Assembly (NCBI RefSeq): GCF_000959365.1
Contig: NZ_CP009556.1
Location: 930,001-994,000, forward strand
Direction of reading: 5' to 3'
Length of the DNA stretch: 64,000 bases
Origin: Burkholderia oklahomensis C6786
GTDB taxonomy: Bacteria; Pseudomonadota; Gammaproteobacteria; Burkholderiales; Burkholderiaceae
The position numbers and the translations under genes were made by a program. Below the pieces are notes generated by a model. The model had not been told where the DNA came from and did not search any database. It worked only from the letters and a program-made list of their open reading frames with translations. Each line of letters begins with the position of its first letter. Position 1 is the stretch's first letter. Shown one piece after another: positions 1 to 8,715 of this stretch.

Positions 1-185
1 GCGGGAACGGGGCGGCCGACGCGCATGATTCAGGGCAGAAGGTTCGAGCGTGGATAAAACGATAGCGTATACGAATGACCGGGCCGCGCGGCCCGGGTTC
101 CTTTCGCGCGCGTTCGCGAGCGGGAAAGCGGCGCGGCAGCGCGCGTGCGCCGGGACCTGTCGCCGGACCGAAGCGCGGGCGCCCG

Positions 186-1709
186 CTACGCGTGCTGTGC
201 GTCGCAGACGCGGTTTCGGCCCGTCGACTTCGCCTGGTACAGCGCGGCGTCGGCCATCTTGACGAGCGCCGTGTCGGAATGCATGGCGTTATCGTGCGAC
301 GTCACGAGTCCGATGCTGACGGTCACGCGCCGGTACGGGCTCTTCTCGTGCTCGATGTCGAGATCGTAGACCGCGCGGCGGAGGTGTTCGGCGATCGCGG
401 ACGCGCTCTTCGCATCGGTGTCCGGCAGCGTGATCACGAATTCCTCGCCGCCGTAGCGCGAAACGTCGTCGGCCGCGCGGCGCACGTTCAGTGCGAGGCA
501 GCGGGCGACTTCGCGCAGCACGTCGTCGCCCGCCTGATGGCCGTAGCAGTCGTTGTAGTTCTTGAACTGGTCGATGTCGACGAACAGCAGCGACAGCGGC
601 CGGCTGGAGCGCAGCGCGCGCGCCCATTCGCGGCGCAGGTTCTCGTCGAACGCGCGGCGGTTGCCGAGGCCCGTCAGCGAGTCGGTGCGCGCGAGGCGCT
701 GCAGGCGCAGTTCCGCGTGCCGCCGCCAGCGCAGCTCGCGCGACAGCAGCGCGGTACCGGTGACGATCACGACGCCGAACACGAGCATCAGCACGCCGAG
801 CCGCTGCGCGCGGATGTGCCATTGGACGAAGACGTGACGCTCGGCGGGCGACACGTCGACCACGATCGGCAGACCGGGCAGCCGCTTGTACACGTAGAGG
901 CGGCGCACCCCGTCGATCGACGCGACGCCGGTGAACGCGCCTTCGTCGTGCGCCGTCGCGTTCGCATAGAGCGTCGAATTGGCGATGCTGCGCCCGACCA
1001 TCTTCGTGTCGAACGGCAGCCGCGCGATCATCAGCCCGTTGGTCTCGAAGATTGCTGCGGTGCCGTCGGGGCCGACCGACAGGCCGTCGAGCAGCGCGCG
1101 AAAGTAGTCGATGCTGAGCGTGCCGGCGACGATGCCGCCGAACGAACCGTCGGGCCGCGTGATGCGCCGGCTCAGCGCGACCGTCAGCGCGCCGTGCCGC
1201 AAGCGCGCCGCGTACGGCTTGCTGATGTAGAGGCCGCCCGCAGGATGATCGCGCTGATAGACGAAGTAGTCGCGATACGCGAAGTTCGCGACGGGCGGCG
1301 GCTTCGGGAAATGCGAATCGAGCACGATGTCGCCGCGCTCGTTCATCACGTAGATCGTGCCGAGATACTTGCCGGTCGCCGCGCGGTCGAACAGCACCTT
1401 GCTGCGTATCGCGGGGTCGAGGGCCATGATGCGCGGATCGTTGACGCCGTCGACGACTGCCTGAAGCGACAGGTCGTAGAGCTCGATGTTGCGCGCGATG
1501 TCGCGTTCGAGCAGCAGCACGAGGTTGTTCGCGTTTTCTGTCGCACGCTGGTAGGCGTCCTCGCGCGACTCGTACAGCACGCGCGCGCAAAACAGCCAGA
1601 TCAGCGTGAGCAGCAGCGCGCCGCAAACGACTACGCCCGTCGGCGACATCAGGCCCTGCATCCAGGGCTGCAGGTAACGAGTCGTGAAGGAGGTCGAACG
1701 CTTGCGCAT
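186..1709 (-). CDS. Membrane diguanylate cyclase with periplasmic Cache-type sensor
   Basis: Predicted to make cyclic di-GMP from two GTP at the inner membrane. The 507-residue product has a short cytoplasmic start, a first membrane segment at about 24-43, a periplasmic region of about 260 residues of the dCache type, a second membrane segment near 305-327, and a C-terminal GGDEF domain from about 345. The active-site motif reads GGEEF at 420-424, and an inhibitory-site RxxD (RAAD, 411-414) lies exactly five residues before it, so the enzyme should be active and product-inhibited. No EAL domain follows. It stands alone, with more than 500 bp of non-coding DNA upstream. The sensor ligand cannot be read from the sequence; dCache domains usually bind small amino acids or organic acids. 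Confidence 0.9.
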   Translation of the reverse strand: MRKRSTSFTTRYLQPWMQGLMSPTGVVVCGALLLTLIWLFCARVLYESREDAYQRATENANNLVLLLERDIARNIELYDLSLQAVVDGVNDPRIMALDPAIRSKVLFDRAATGKYLGTIYVMNERGDIVLDSHFPKPPPVANFAYRDYFVYQRDHPAGGLYISKPYAARLRHGALTVALSRRITRPDGSFGGIVAGTLSIDYFRALLDGLSVGPDGTAAIFETNGLMIARLPFDTKMVGRSIANSTLYANATAHDEGAFTGVASIDGVRRLYVYKRLPGLPIVVDVSPAERHVFVQWHIRAQRLGVLMLVFGVVIVTGTALLSRELRWRRHAELRLQRLARTDSLTGLGNRRAFDENLRREWARALRSSRPLSLLFVDIDQFKNYNDCYGHQAGDDVLREVARCLALNVRRAADDVSRYGGEEFVITLPDTDAKSASAIAEHLRRAVYDLDIEHEKSPYRRVTVSIGLVTSHDNAMHSDTALVKMADAALYQAKSTGRNRVCDAQHA

Positions 1710-2250
1710 GACGTCGGGGGCCTGTCGGACGGTGAATCGGCGGCGTCCCGTTTCGCGGGCGCTGTTTGATCGGGCCGTCGTTTCGTCCGTCGCTTGGCGC
1801 AGGTTGCCGGCTCACGCGGGTGCGACGGTTATACGGGTTATCGTGCAATGCGGCATTTTCTTGAGCATTCGGGCGTCGCACAAGGGCATTCCCCATGTCG
1901 ATCCGGCAACGGCGGGCGATTCGGGCGTCGCGCGCCGGCCCGTCGTGGACGGCGCGCCGCGCGCGGTTTGCGCCGGTCGATTCGATCAGAGATTTTTACT
2001 TCGGAATATCGCGATCGTCGAGCACGGATTCGCGTTCCGACCTTTCGACGTCATTGCAGCGCCGCTCGATGACCGATGCGCCGACCACGCATGCGGCAAT
2101 CCGCTGCATGCACGCGTTGCGATGGCGTCGCGGGCGCGAGCGCATGACACGGCCGGTCAGTCGGGATGCCGCGTGCGGCGGGCCGGCGCGATTCTCTTGA
2201 TCTCGAGTTGGAAGGTCTGCGTCATGAGGCGCGAGATTACGTCGGCGTGA
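1710..2250. other. Intergenic region upstream of the diguanylate cyclase
   Basis: No convincing gene is seen. The reading frames here are open only because of GC bias and have no good ribosome-binding site or recognisable product. The promoter of the leftward diguanylate cyclase gene should lie in the first couple of hundred bases. Confidence 0.5.
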
Positions 2251-2278
2251 GCGATTCGTTGCGTATGCAACGAATCGC
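2251..2278. repeat. Perfect 12-bp inverted repeat
   Basis: Arms GCGATTCGTTGC (2251-2262) and GCAACGAATCGC (2267-2278) are exact complements around the 4-base loop GTAT. Neither flank has a T-tract, so it is not a standard intrinsic terminator on either strand. It could be a protein-binding palindrome or an RNA hairpin. It lies between the hydrolase terminator and the diguanylate cyclase. Confidence 0.75.
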
Positions 2279-2316
2279 GAGTGTGTTCAGCAAGCGTGAA
2301 CAATGGTGCGCACTAT

Positions 2317-2346
2317 AAAAAAACGCGCCGCACGAAAGGCGGCGCG
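2317..2346 (-). terminator. Rho-independent terminator of the SDR-BVMO-hydrolase operon
   Basis: On the minus strand an 8-bp GC stem (arms 2324-2331 and 2339-2346, CGCGCCGC on the plus strand) with a 7-nt loop is followed by a run of seven T (plus-strand A-run at 2317-2323). It lies about 70 nt past the hydrolase stop codon, the expected place for the end of that transcript. Confidence 0.85.
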
Positions 2347-2417
2347 CATCGCGCAAATCGGACGGCTTCGCAGCGCAATCACACGCGCTGCCCCGCCGTC
2401 CGTCGCAAACCGTCGGC

Positions 2418-3401
2418 TCAGCTTTCCGCGCTTTCCGTCACGCGCATGGGCTCGGCGGACACCGGGGTATCGGCGACTTCGAGCAGCCAGTCGGTCGTTT
2501 GCGCGGGCTGCGTGACGGGCAGCATGTGCCCGCCGTCGACGACCTTCAGGTTGACCGCGTCGAGCCGCTTCTTCAGCGCCTCGCCGTGACGCTGCCAGTT
2601 GAGGATCTGGTCGCCGCGGCCGTACAGCATGTCGACGGGCACGGTGAGCGACGCGTAGCGGCTTTCCATGTCGGGCAGGTCCTCCGGCGCCGCGACGAGG
2701 TCCGACGACGCCGAATAGAACGCGTGCGGTTGCAGCCCCAGCAGGCCGCCGCCCTTTACGCCGAAGTCGTGCGGCACCGCTTCGGGCGCGAAGACGAGTT
2801 CGACCGCCTTGCGATTCTGCAGCATCGCGACCGGAAGCCCGAGCGTGAGCGACACGAAGCGGCGCATCAGCGACGAGCGCAGCGCGAGACCGCGGAACGG
2901 GCCGGGCGGCTCGGTTTCGGTGTGCGTGAGCGGGGCGATCAGCGCGATGCGGCTCACGCTCTGCGGATGGTTGAGCGCGAGCGCGAGCGAGATCGCGCCG
3001 CCGAGCGAGTGGCCGACGACGATCGGCTTGTCGAGGCCGAGCGTCGCGATGAACATCGCGATCGTGCGTGCCTGCGCGTAGACGTTCGCGGTCGAGCGCG
3101 GGCCGCGCGTCGAGCGGCCGGAGCCGGGGCGATCGACGAGGATCACGCGATGCGACTTCGCGAGCCGCTGCAGGTCCAGGTACGCGAAGTTGCGCAACTG
3201 GCCGCAGAGGCCGTGCACGAACACGATCGGCGGACCTTCGCCGTATTCGACGTAATGCAGGCGGTCCGCGCCGACGTCGACGAACTTGCCTTCGGGCGGG
3301 AACATCTTCTTGATGCGGTGCGAGGTGAACAGCGTGAATGCAACGAGCGCGAGGGTCGCGTAAACGAGAAAGTGGAACAGCTTGATTATCATTGGGATCA
3401 C
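2418..3401 (-). CDS. Alpha/beta-fold hydrolase (probable esterase of the BVMO operon)
   Basis: A 327-residue serine hydrolase. An N-terminal hydrophobic segment (about 5-25) may anchor it in the membrane. The oxyanion motif HGL is at 63-65, the nucleophile elbow GHSLGG at 130-135 (Ser132), and a late DGGHM near residue 298 should supply the catalytic histidine. Its start codon overlaps the stop of the monooxygenase gene by 4 bp (ATGA), so the two are translationally coupled. Following an SDR and a Baeyer-Villiger monooxygenase, the likely role is to cleave the ester or lactone those enzymes produce. Substrate is unknown. It is followed by a good intrinsic terminator. Confidence 0.85.
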   Translation of the reverse strand: MIPMIIKLFHFLVYATLALVAFTLFTSHRIKKMFPPEGKFVDVGADRLHYVEYGEGPPIVFVHGLCGQLRNFAYLDLQRLAKSHRVILVDRPGSGRSTRGPRSTANVYAQARTIAMFIATLGLDKPIVVGHSLGGAISLALALNHPQSVSRIALIAPLTHTETEPPGPFRGLALRSSLMRRFVSLTLGLPVAMLQNRKAVELVFAPEAVPHDFGVKGGGLLGLQPHAFYSASSDLVAAPEDLPDMESRYASLTVPVDMLYGRGDQILNWQRHGEALKKRLDAVNLKVVDGGHMLPVTQPAQTTDWLLEVADTPVSAEPMRVTESAES

Positions 3402-4993
3402 CTTCCTTCGTAGGCGGGCTGACGGGTATCGTCACGTTCGGCGAGCGCCGGGCGGCGGCGTTCGAACCGCATCGCGCCGTCGGCAAGCGTGCCGAACCTG
3501 AATGTGGCGAAATCGCGCGCGTAGTTCTGGTAGGACTTCCACGGCTTTTTCGTGCCCTGCTTCGGCAGCACGCCGGCGGCGCGCTGGATATAGCCCGACG
3601 TCAGGTCGACGGCGGGTTCGAGCTCCATGCTGTCGGGTGCGAGCCTCGGCACGCAGACGTCGTAGCCGTGCGTGCGCATGTGGTCGAGCAGGCGACACAC
3701 GTATTGCGCGATCAGCTCGGCCTTCAGCGTCCACGACGCGTTCGTGTAGCCGAACGACGACGCGAGATTCGGCACGCCGCTATACATCATGCCTTTGTAC
3801 GACACGGTCTGCGACAGATCGACCGGGCGTCCGTCGACCGTCACGGCCGCGCCGCCCAGCATCTTCACCTTGAGGCCCGTCGCGGTGACGATCACGTCCG
3901 CGTCGAGGCGCTGGCCGCTCTTCAGGCGCAGGCCGGTCGGCGTGAAGCGCTCGATCTCGTCGGTGACGATCGACGCGCGGCCCGTGCGGATCGCCTTGAA
4001 GAGATCGCCGTTCGGCACGAGGCAGAGGCGCTGGTCCCACGGCTTGTAGCGCGGCGTCAGATGCTTGTTGACGTCGAACTGCGGGCCGAGCTGCTTGCCG
4101 GCCGCGCGGATGATGAACTTCTTCGTCGCGTCCGGTCGGCGGCGCGCAAGGTTGTAGAAGTACATCGTCAGCAGCACGTTCTTCAGTCGCACGAGCCGGT
4201 GCGCGAGCCCCGACGGCAGCCAGCGGCGCAGCGCGTTCGCGATCGCGTCGCGCGCGGGCAGCGACACGATGTAGGTCGGCGAGCGCTGCAGCATCGTCAC
4301 GTGGCGCGCGTCGCCCGCCATCGACGGCACGAGCGTGACCGCGGTCGCGCCGCTGCCGATCACGACGACGCGCTTGTCCTTGTAGTCGAGATCGCCCGGC
4401 CAGCGCTGCGGATGGACGACGCGGCCCTGGTACGCGTCCATGTCGGGCCAGGTCGGCGCGTAGCCCTCGTCATAGTCGTAGTAGCCGCTGCACATGTAGA
4501 GGAAGCGGCACGTGTAGACGGCTTCCTCGTGATGCGCGTCGCTCGTGCGCTGCACGCGCACGGTCCAGCGAGCGCTCGTCGAATCCCAGCTCGCCGCCGT
4601 CACCTTGTGGTTGAAGCGGATCGTCTTGTCGATGCCGAACGCGCGCGCGGTGTCCTTGATGTAGTCGAGGATCGTCTGGCCGTCCGAGATCGCCTTGTCG
4701 CTGTGCCAAGGCCGGAAGCTGAAGCCGAGCGTGAACATGTCGGAATCCGAACGGACGCCGGGGTAGCGGAACAGGTCCCACGTGCCGCCCATCGTCGCGC
4801 GGCTTTCGAGGATCGCGAATTTCGCGTCCGGGCAGCGCTCGCGCAGATAGTACGCGGCGCCGACGCCGGACAGTCCGGCGCCGACGATCAGCACGTCGAA
4901 GTCGGTCGTGGCGCGGGCGTCGCCGCCCGTCGCCGCATGCGGCGCGCGATCGTCCAGCGAGCGGGCGGCGTTCCAGTCTGTCGTCGAGCTCAT
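3398..4993 (-). CDS. Flavin-containing Baeyer-Villiger-type monooxygenase
   Basis: A 531-residue FAD/NADPH monooxygenase predicted to insert oxygen next to a ketone carbonyl, giving an ester or lactone. The FAD-binding Rossmann motif GAGLSG is at 38-43 and the NADPH motif GSGATA at 213-218. Between them lies the Baeyer-Villiger fingerprint, YQGRVVHPQRWP at 188-199, matching FxGxxxHxxxWP except for Tyr in place of Phe. The start at 4993 was chosen because it overlaps the SDR stop codon by 4 bp and begins the conserved domain after a normal N-terminal tail; an open frame continues upstream but only through the SDR gene. Middle gene of the SDR-BVMO-hydrolase operon. Confidence 0.9.
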   Translation of the reverse strand: MSSTTDWNAARSLDDRAPHAATGGDARATTDFDVLIVGAGLSGVGAAYYLRERCPDAKFAILESRATMGGTWDLFRYPGVRSDSDMFTLGFSFRPWHSDKAISDGQTILDYIKDTARAFGIDKTIRFNHKVTAASWDSTSARWTVRVQRTSDAHHEEAVYTCRFLYMCSGYYDYDEGYAPTWPDMDAYQGRVVHPQRWPGDLDYKDKRVVVIGSGATAVTLVPSMAGDARHVTMLQRSPTYIVSLPARDAIANALRRWLPSGLAHRLVRLKNVLLTMYFYNLARRRPDATKKFIIRAAGKQLGPQFDVNKHLTPRYKPWDQRLCLVPNGDLFKAIRTGRASIVTDEIERFTPTGLRLKSGQRLDADVIVTATGLKVKMLGGAAVTVDGRPVDLSQTVSYKGMMYSGVPNLASSFGYTNASWTLKAELIAQYVCRLLDHMRTHGYDVCVPRLAPDSMELEPAVDLTSGYIQRAAGVLPKQGTKKPWKSYQNYARDFATFRFGTLADGAMRFERRRPALAERDDTRQPAYEGR

Positions 4994-5901
4994 GCGAGGT
5001 CCTTGCTGATGGAGGAAGAGGGGGCGGGCTGCGCCGCGCCGTGCCGGCGGCGCGCGAGGTTGCGTTCGCGCGACTTGCGAACGAAGCGCAGCACGAAGAC
5101 CTGGTATGCGGAGCCGAACAGGCGCGCGAGCTTGTCGACGCGGCGCGCGTCGGCGCCGACGAGCACGCGCCGCGCATTGCGCTCGACGCCCGCGATGATC
5201 TGACGCGCGGCCGATTCGGGCGTCGTCACGTTGATGAGCCGGTTCGCCGCGCGGCGATGCGTTTCGATATCCTGACCGGTCAGCGTCGCGATGCTCGAAT
5301 CGATCCGCGACGCGGTCGCGATGTTGGTCGAGACGCCGCCCGGATGCACGCAGGTCACGCCGACGGGCGCGCCTTCGAGTTCGAGTTCCATCCTGAGCGC
5401 TTCGGTGAAGCCGCGCACCGCGAACTTCGTTGCGTTGTACGCGCTTTGCGTCGGCATCGCGACGAGGCCGAACAGGCTCGACGTGTTGATCACGTGGCCG
5501 TCGCCCGATTCGCGCAGATACGGCAGGAACGCCTGGGTGCCGTGCACGACGCCCCAGAAGTTGATTCCCATGATCCATTCGACATCTTCGATCCGCGCCG
5601 TCTCGGCGGGCGCCGAGAGCGACACGCCCGCGTTGTTGAAGATCAGGTTGACCTTGCCGTGCGCGTCGCGCGTCGCGCGCGCCCAGTCGAACACCGCGTC
5701 GCGCGACGACACGTCGAGCCGCTGCGACGTGATCGTCACGCCATGCGCCGCGCAGAACGCGACGGTCTGCGCGAGGCCGCTTTCGTTGACGTCGCTGAGC
5801 GCGAGATGGCAGCCGCGCCGCGCCAGCTCGACGGCCAGGCTGCGCCCCATGCCGGATCCCGCGCCGGTGATTGTCGCCACCTTGCCGGAAAAGTGCCTCA
5901 T
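4990..5901 (-). CDS. Short-chain dehydrogenase/reductase, first gene of BVMO operon
   Basis: A 303-residue classical SDR. The cofactor motif TGAGSGMG is at 12-19, NNAG at 89-92, and the catalytic residues are Ser141 or Ser142, Tyr155 and Lys159 (YNATK). The C-terminal tail of about 50 residues is rich in Arg. It probably oxidises a secondary alcohol to the ketone used by the downstream monooxygenase, although reduction is equally possible from sequence. It is divergent from the TetR gene, with a 30-bp palindromic operator between them. Start at 5901 fits the usual SDR N-terminus (KVATITGAG after six residues). Confidence 0.88.
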   Translation of the reverse strand: MRHFSGKVATITGAGSGMGRSLAVELARRGCHLALSDVNESGLAQTVAFCAAHGVTITSQRLDVSSRDAVFDWARATRDAHGKVNLIFNNAGVSLSAPAETARIEDVEWIMGINFWGVVHGTQAFLPYLRESGDGHVINTSSLFGLVAMPTQSAYNATKFAVRGFTEALRMELELEGAPVGVTCVHPGGVSTNIATASRIDSSIATLTGQDIETHRRAANRLINVTTPESAARQIIAGVERNARRVLVGADARRVDKLARLFGSAYQVFVLRFVRKSRERNLARRRHGAAQPAPSSSISKDLA

Positions 5902-5947
5902 CGGACGGCCCTCCCTAAGGGTGTCTCCATCTGACTTGCGTCAGCTT

Positions 5948-5977
5948 TTAATGTGGTGTTGGTCGTCACCACTTTAA
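5948..5977. promoter_or_regulatory. 30-bp palindromic operator for the divergent TetR regulator
   Basis: Half-sites TTAATGTGGTG (5948-5958) and CACCACTTTAA (5967-5977) are mirror complements except for one position each, around an 8-bp spacer. It lies in the 91-bp gap between the SDR start (5901) and the tetR start (5993), where it would cover both promoters. A second inverted repeat, TGACAT-N6-ATGTCA at 5981-5998, overlaps the tetR start codon and may be a second autoregulatory site. Confidence 0.8.
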
Positions 5978-5992
5978 TTTTGACATTGGCTG

Positions 5993-6661
5993 ATGTCAAA
6001 TAGCGAAATGGAGAACGTACTCGAACTCGACAAGAAGGGCCGTCCCTACGGCGGGGTGTCGCCCGAGGCGCGGGCGGCGGAGCGCCGCGACGCGCTGATC
6101 CGCGCGGGCACGCGCATCTTCGGGACGGTCGGCTTTCGCAAGGCGACCGTGCGCGCGATCTGCCAGGAGGCGAAGCTCAACGACCGCTATTTCTACGCGG
6201 CGTTCGACAGCGCCGACGAATTGCTGCGCTGCATCTACCAGCATCATGCGGAGCATCTGCGCGCGTCGGTGAAGCAGGCGATCGACGCGCTCGACGGCGC
6301 GCACGACGGGCTCGAAGCGCGGATCGACGCGGGGCTTGCCGCATTCTTCGCATTCCTGCGCGATACCTGCGCGGCGCGCGTGCTGCTGCTCGAAGTGATG
6401 GGCGTGAGCGCCGAGACCGACGCGACCTACCAGCGCAATCTGCGCGAGTTCGGCAAGATGATCGTGTCGCTCGTCGGCCCGGTGAGCGAAGACGCCGACG
6501 AGCGCGCGGACCAGCGGATCATCGGGTTCGCGCTCGTCGGCGCGATGACGAACGTCGGCGCGGCGTGGCTGCTGACCGGCTATCGCGATCCCGAGGAGAA
6601 GATGGTGCGCAATTGCCGGCAGGTGCTGCTCGGCACGTTGCGGTTTCTCGCGAAGCGGTGA
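5993..6661 (+). CDS. TetR/AcrR-family regulator of the BVMO operon
   Basis: A 222-residue repressor-type protein. An N-terminal helix-turn-helix lies at about 30-75 (ALIRAGTRIFGTVGF through LNDRYFYAAF), followed by an all-helical ligand and dimer domain. It is divergent from the SDR-BVMO-hydrolase operon and separated from it only by the palindromic operator, so it very likely represses that operon until a substrate or pathway intermediate binds. The start ATG at 5993 lies within an inverted repeat and has no strong Shine-Dalgarno sequence; an internal Met at residue 5 is an alternative. Confidence 0.88.
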   Translation: MSNSEMENVLELDKKGRPYGGVSPEARAAERRDALIRAGTRIFGTVGFRKATVRAICQEAKLNDRYFYAAFDSADELLRCIYQHHAEHLRASVKQAIDALDGAHDGLEARIDAGLAAFFAFLRDTCAARVLLLEVMGVSAETDATYQRNLREFGKMIVSLVGPVSEDADERADQRIIGFALVGAMTNVGAAWLLTGYRDPEEKMVRNCRQVLLGTLRFLAKR

Positions 6662-6956
6662 GCGGGGCGGAGGGCGTCGGCCGTGTTTCGTCCTTGGCCG
6701 TTCGTTGAGCGCCGGGTTCGCTCGGCTTGTCGAATCGGCGCGCGTTGCTTCGCCGATCGACGGATCGGCGTGCCGATGAAAGCGCCAGGCGGATGCTCGA
6801 CGCCATTTCCGGCGATCGCCTGAATCGCTTTTCGATCGATCGACGCGCGTTCGCTTTCAGGTTCGCATCCCGTGGATCTGCGGAAAAACGACTCGCCGGC
6901 GCGTGCGGGCAGGGCGCGGCGAGCAGGCCGGACGAAACGCATCGCGCGGCTTCGCG

Positions 6957-7856
6957 TCACGCCGCAAGCCGCGCCTTCAGCACGTCGATCAACGCCCGCA
7001 CCTTCGCGGACGGATGGCTCGTCGACGGAAACACCGCGTGGATGTCGCCGGGCGGAAACGACCAGTCCGGCAGCACGCGCACGAGCCGGCCGGCCGCGAC
7101 GTCGTCGGCGGTCGAGAAGCTCGTCGCGACGCCGAAGCCGCCGCCCGCGAGCACGGCCGCGCGGCACGCGGTCGCCGTGTTCGACGCGAACGCGCGCCTG
7201 CAGCGCACGCTCGCGCGCTCGCCGTGCGCGCGCTCGAGCTCGAGCGTCGTGCGCGGCACCGTCGACAGCATCACGTACGGCAGCGCGCCAAGCACGTCGG
7301 GCGCGGCCGGCGCGCCGTGGCGCGCGACGAACGCCGGGCTCGCGACGAGCCAGCGCTCGAAGCCGCCGATCTTCACCGCGCGATGGTTCGAATCGGCGAG
7401 CCGGCCGAGCCGGATCGCGACGTCGAGGTTGTCGCGGACGAGATCGACGACGCGGTCGTCGCACAGCAATTCGACGTCGAGCGCCGGATGCGCGTCGCGC
7501 AGCGCGACGAGCGCCGGCGCGACGACGAGCGAGCCGTAGTCGACGGGCGCGCTCACGCGCAGCGTGCCGCGCAGCGGCCCCGCGTCGCCGGCCGCCGCGG
7601 CGAGCGCCGCCTCCGTCGCGCGCAGGATGTCGCGGCACGCGTCGTAGAACGCGCGGCCCGCCTCCGTCACGTTGAGCCGCCGCGTGGTCCGCACGAGCAG
7701 GCTCGCGCCGATCTCCGCCTCGAGCCGCTGCATGTGCGCGCTCACCATCGTCTTCGCCAGGCCCAGCCGTTCGGCCGCCGCCGTCAGCGAGCCCGCCTCC
7801 ACCACCGCGACGAAGATCGCCAGCCGGTTCAAATTCACGTCGCGGATGTCCGCCAT
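6957..7856 (-). CDS. LysR-family transcriptional regulator
   Basis: A 299-residue LysR protein. The winged helix-turn-helix occupies residues 5-65 (NLNRLAIFVAVVEAGSLTAA onward), then comes a two-lobed periplasmic-binding-like effector domain from about 90 to 295. It is transcribed divergently from the glutathione transferase gene, the usual arrangement for a LysR activator and its target, with a 162-bp shared promoter region. The AT-rich part at 7860-7915 is the likely binding region. The inducer is unknown. Confidence 0.88.
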   Translation of the reverse strand: MADIRDVNLNRLAIFVAVVEAGSLTAAAERLGLAKTMVSAHMQRLEAEIGASLLVRTTRRLNVTEAGRAFYDACRDILRATEAALAAAAGDAGPLRGTLRVSAPVDYGSLVVAPALVALRDAHPALDVELLCDDRVVDLVRDNLDVAIRLGRLADSNHRAVKIGGFERWLVASPAFVARHGAPAAPDVLGALPYVMLSTVPRTTLELERAHGERASVRCRRAFASNTATACRAAVLAGGGFGVATSFSTADDVAAGRLVRVLPDWSFPPGDIHAVFPSTSHPSAKVRALIDVLKARLAA

Positions 7857-8018
7857 CGCCGATTGTCCATTAATGAAGGATTGTGTTTCGGAAATTATCC
7901 ATCTTATGTGAACGGAATGCGCACGCTACGCTGCGGGTGCCGGTGGCCGGATCGCCGCGGTCCGCCGCTTTCCGCCGCCGTTTTTCGTGTTCCGCTTTCG
8001 TTCGAGGAGTGCCGCCCC

Positions 8019-8663
8019 ATGCCCGCCGTCCAACCGCCCGCCGCGCCGATCCGGCTTCACATGAGCCCGCTGTCCGGCCACAGCCATCGCGTTCGATTGT
8101 TCCTGTCGCTGCTCGGCTTGCCGGTCGAGCTCGTCGAAATCGACATGCGCGGCGGCGCGAACCGCCGCCCCGAATTTCTCGCGCTCAATCGGTTCGGCCA
8201 GATACCGGTCATCGAGGACGGCGACACCGTGCTGTCCGATTCGAACGCGATCCTCGTCTATCTCGCGAAGCGCTATGGCGATCCGTCGTGGCTGCCCGAC
8301 GATCCGACCGGCGCCGCCGCCGTGCAGCGCTGGCTGTCGCTCGCGGCCGGGCCGATCGCGCACGGCCCGGCCGTCGCGCGCCTCGTCACGGTGTTCGGCG
8401 TGCCGCTCGATCATGCGGCCGCGGTGAAGATCGCGCAGCGGCTGTTCGACGTGATCGATCCCGAGCTCGCCGGCAAGCGCTTCGCGGCGGGCGACCATCC
8501 GACGATCGCCGACGTCGCCGCATATTCGTACCTCGCGCACGCGCCCGAGGGCGGCGTGTCGCTCGAGCCGTATCCGCATCTGCGCGCGTGGCTCGCGCGG
8601 ATCGAGGCGCTGCCGGGCTTCGTGCCGATGCCGGCGAGCCACGCGGGGCCGCACGCGGCCTGA
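8019..8663 (+). CDS. Glutathione S-transferase family protein
   Basis: A 214-residue GST. The thioredoxin-fold N-domain begins with RLHMSPLSGHSHRVRLFLSL (residues 12-31); NRFGQIPVIEDG (about 54-65) holds the cis-Pro, and SDSNAILVYLAKRYG (about 69-83) the Glu/Asp-Ser glutathione-gamma-glutamyl site, here Asp-Ser. The all-helical C-domain is shortened but complete. The start at 8019 follows a GAGGAG ribosome-binding site at about 8004. Two genes in the same direction, this one and the three-domain flavoprotein, are separated by only 52 bp and probably share a LysR-controlled promoter. Confidence 0.87.
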   Translation: MPAVQPPAAPIRLHMSPLSGHSHRVRLFLSLLGLPVELVEIDMRGGANRRPEFLALNRFGQIPVIEDGDTVLSDSNAILVYLAKRYGDPSWLPDDPTGAAAVQRWLSLAAGPIAHGPAVARLVTVFGVPLDHAAAVKIAQRLFDVIDPELAGKRFAAGDHPTIADVAAYSYLAHAPEGGVSLEPYPHLRAWLARIEALPGFVPMPASHAGPHAA

Positions 8664-8715
8664 CGCCGCGCTCGGTGAGCCGGCCCTAGCCGCATCCATC
8701 GTGAAGGAGAACGAC

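Noticed and set aside
75..1769. Long open frames opposite the diguanylate cyclase and most other genes (also 12668-13798, 11401-13431, 38896-41124)
   Set aside because: These are shadows of GC-rich coding: Arg/Ala-dominated, no ribosome-binding site, no known domain, and the opposite strand holds a clearly recognisable protein.
5931..5944. CTGACTTGCGTCAG considered as an FNR box for the SDR operon
   Set aside because: Two mismatches, one per half-site, and its distance would place the transcript start at the start codon. The 30-bp TetR dyad explains the region better.
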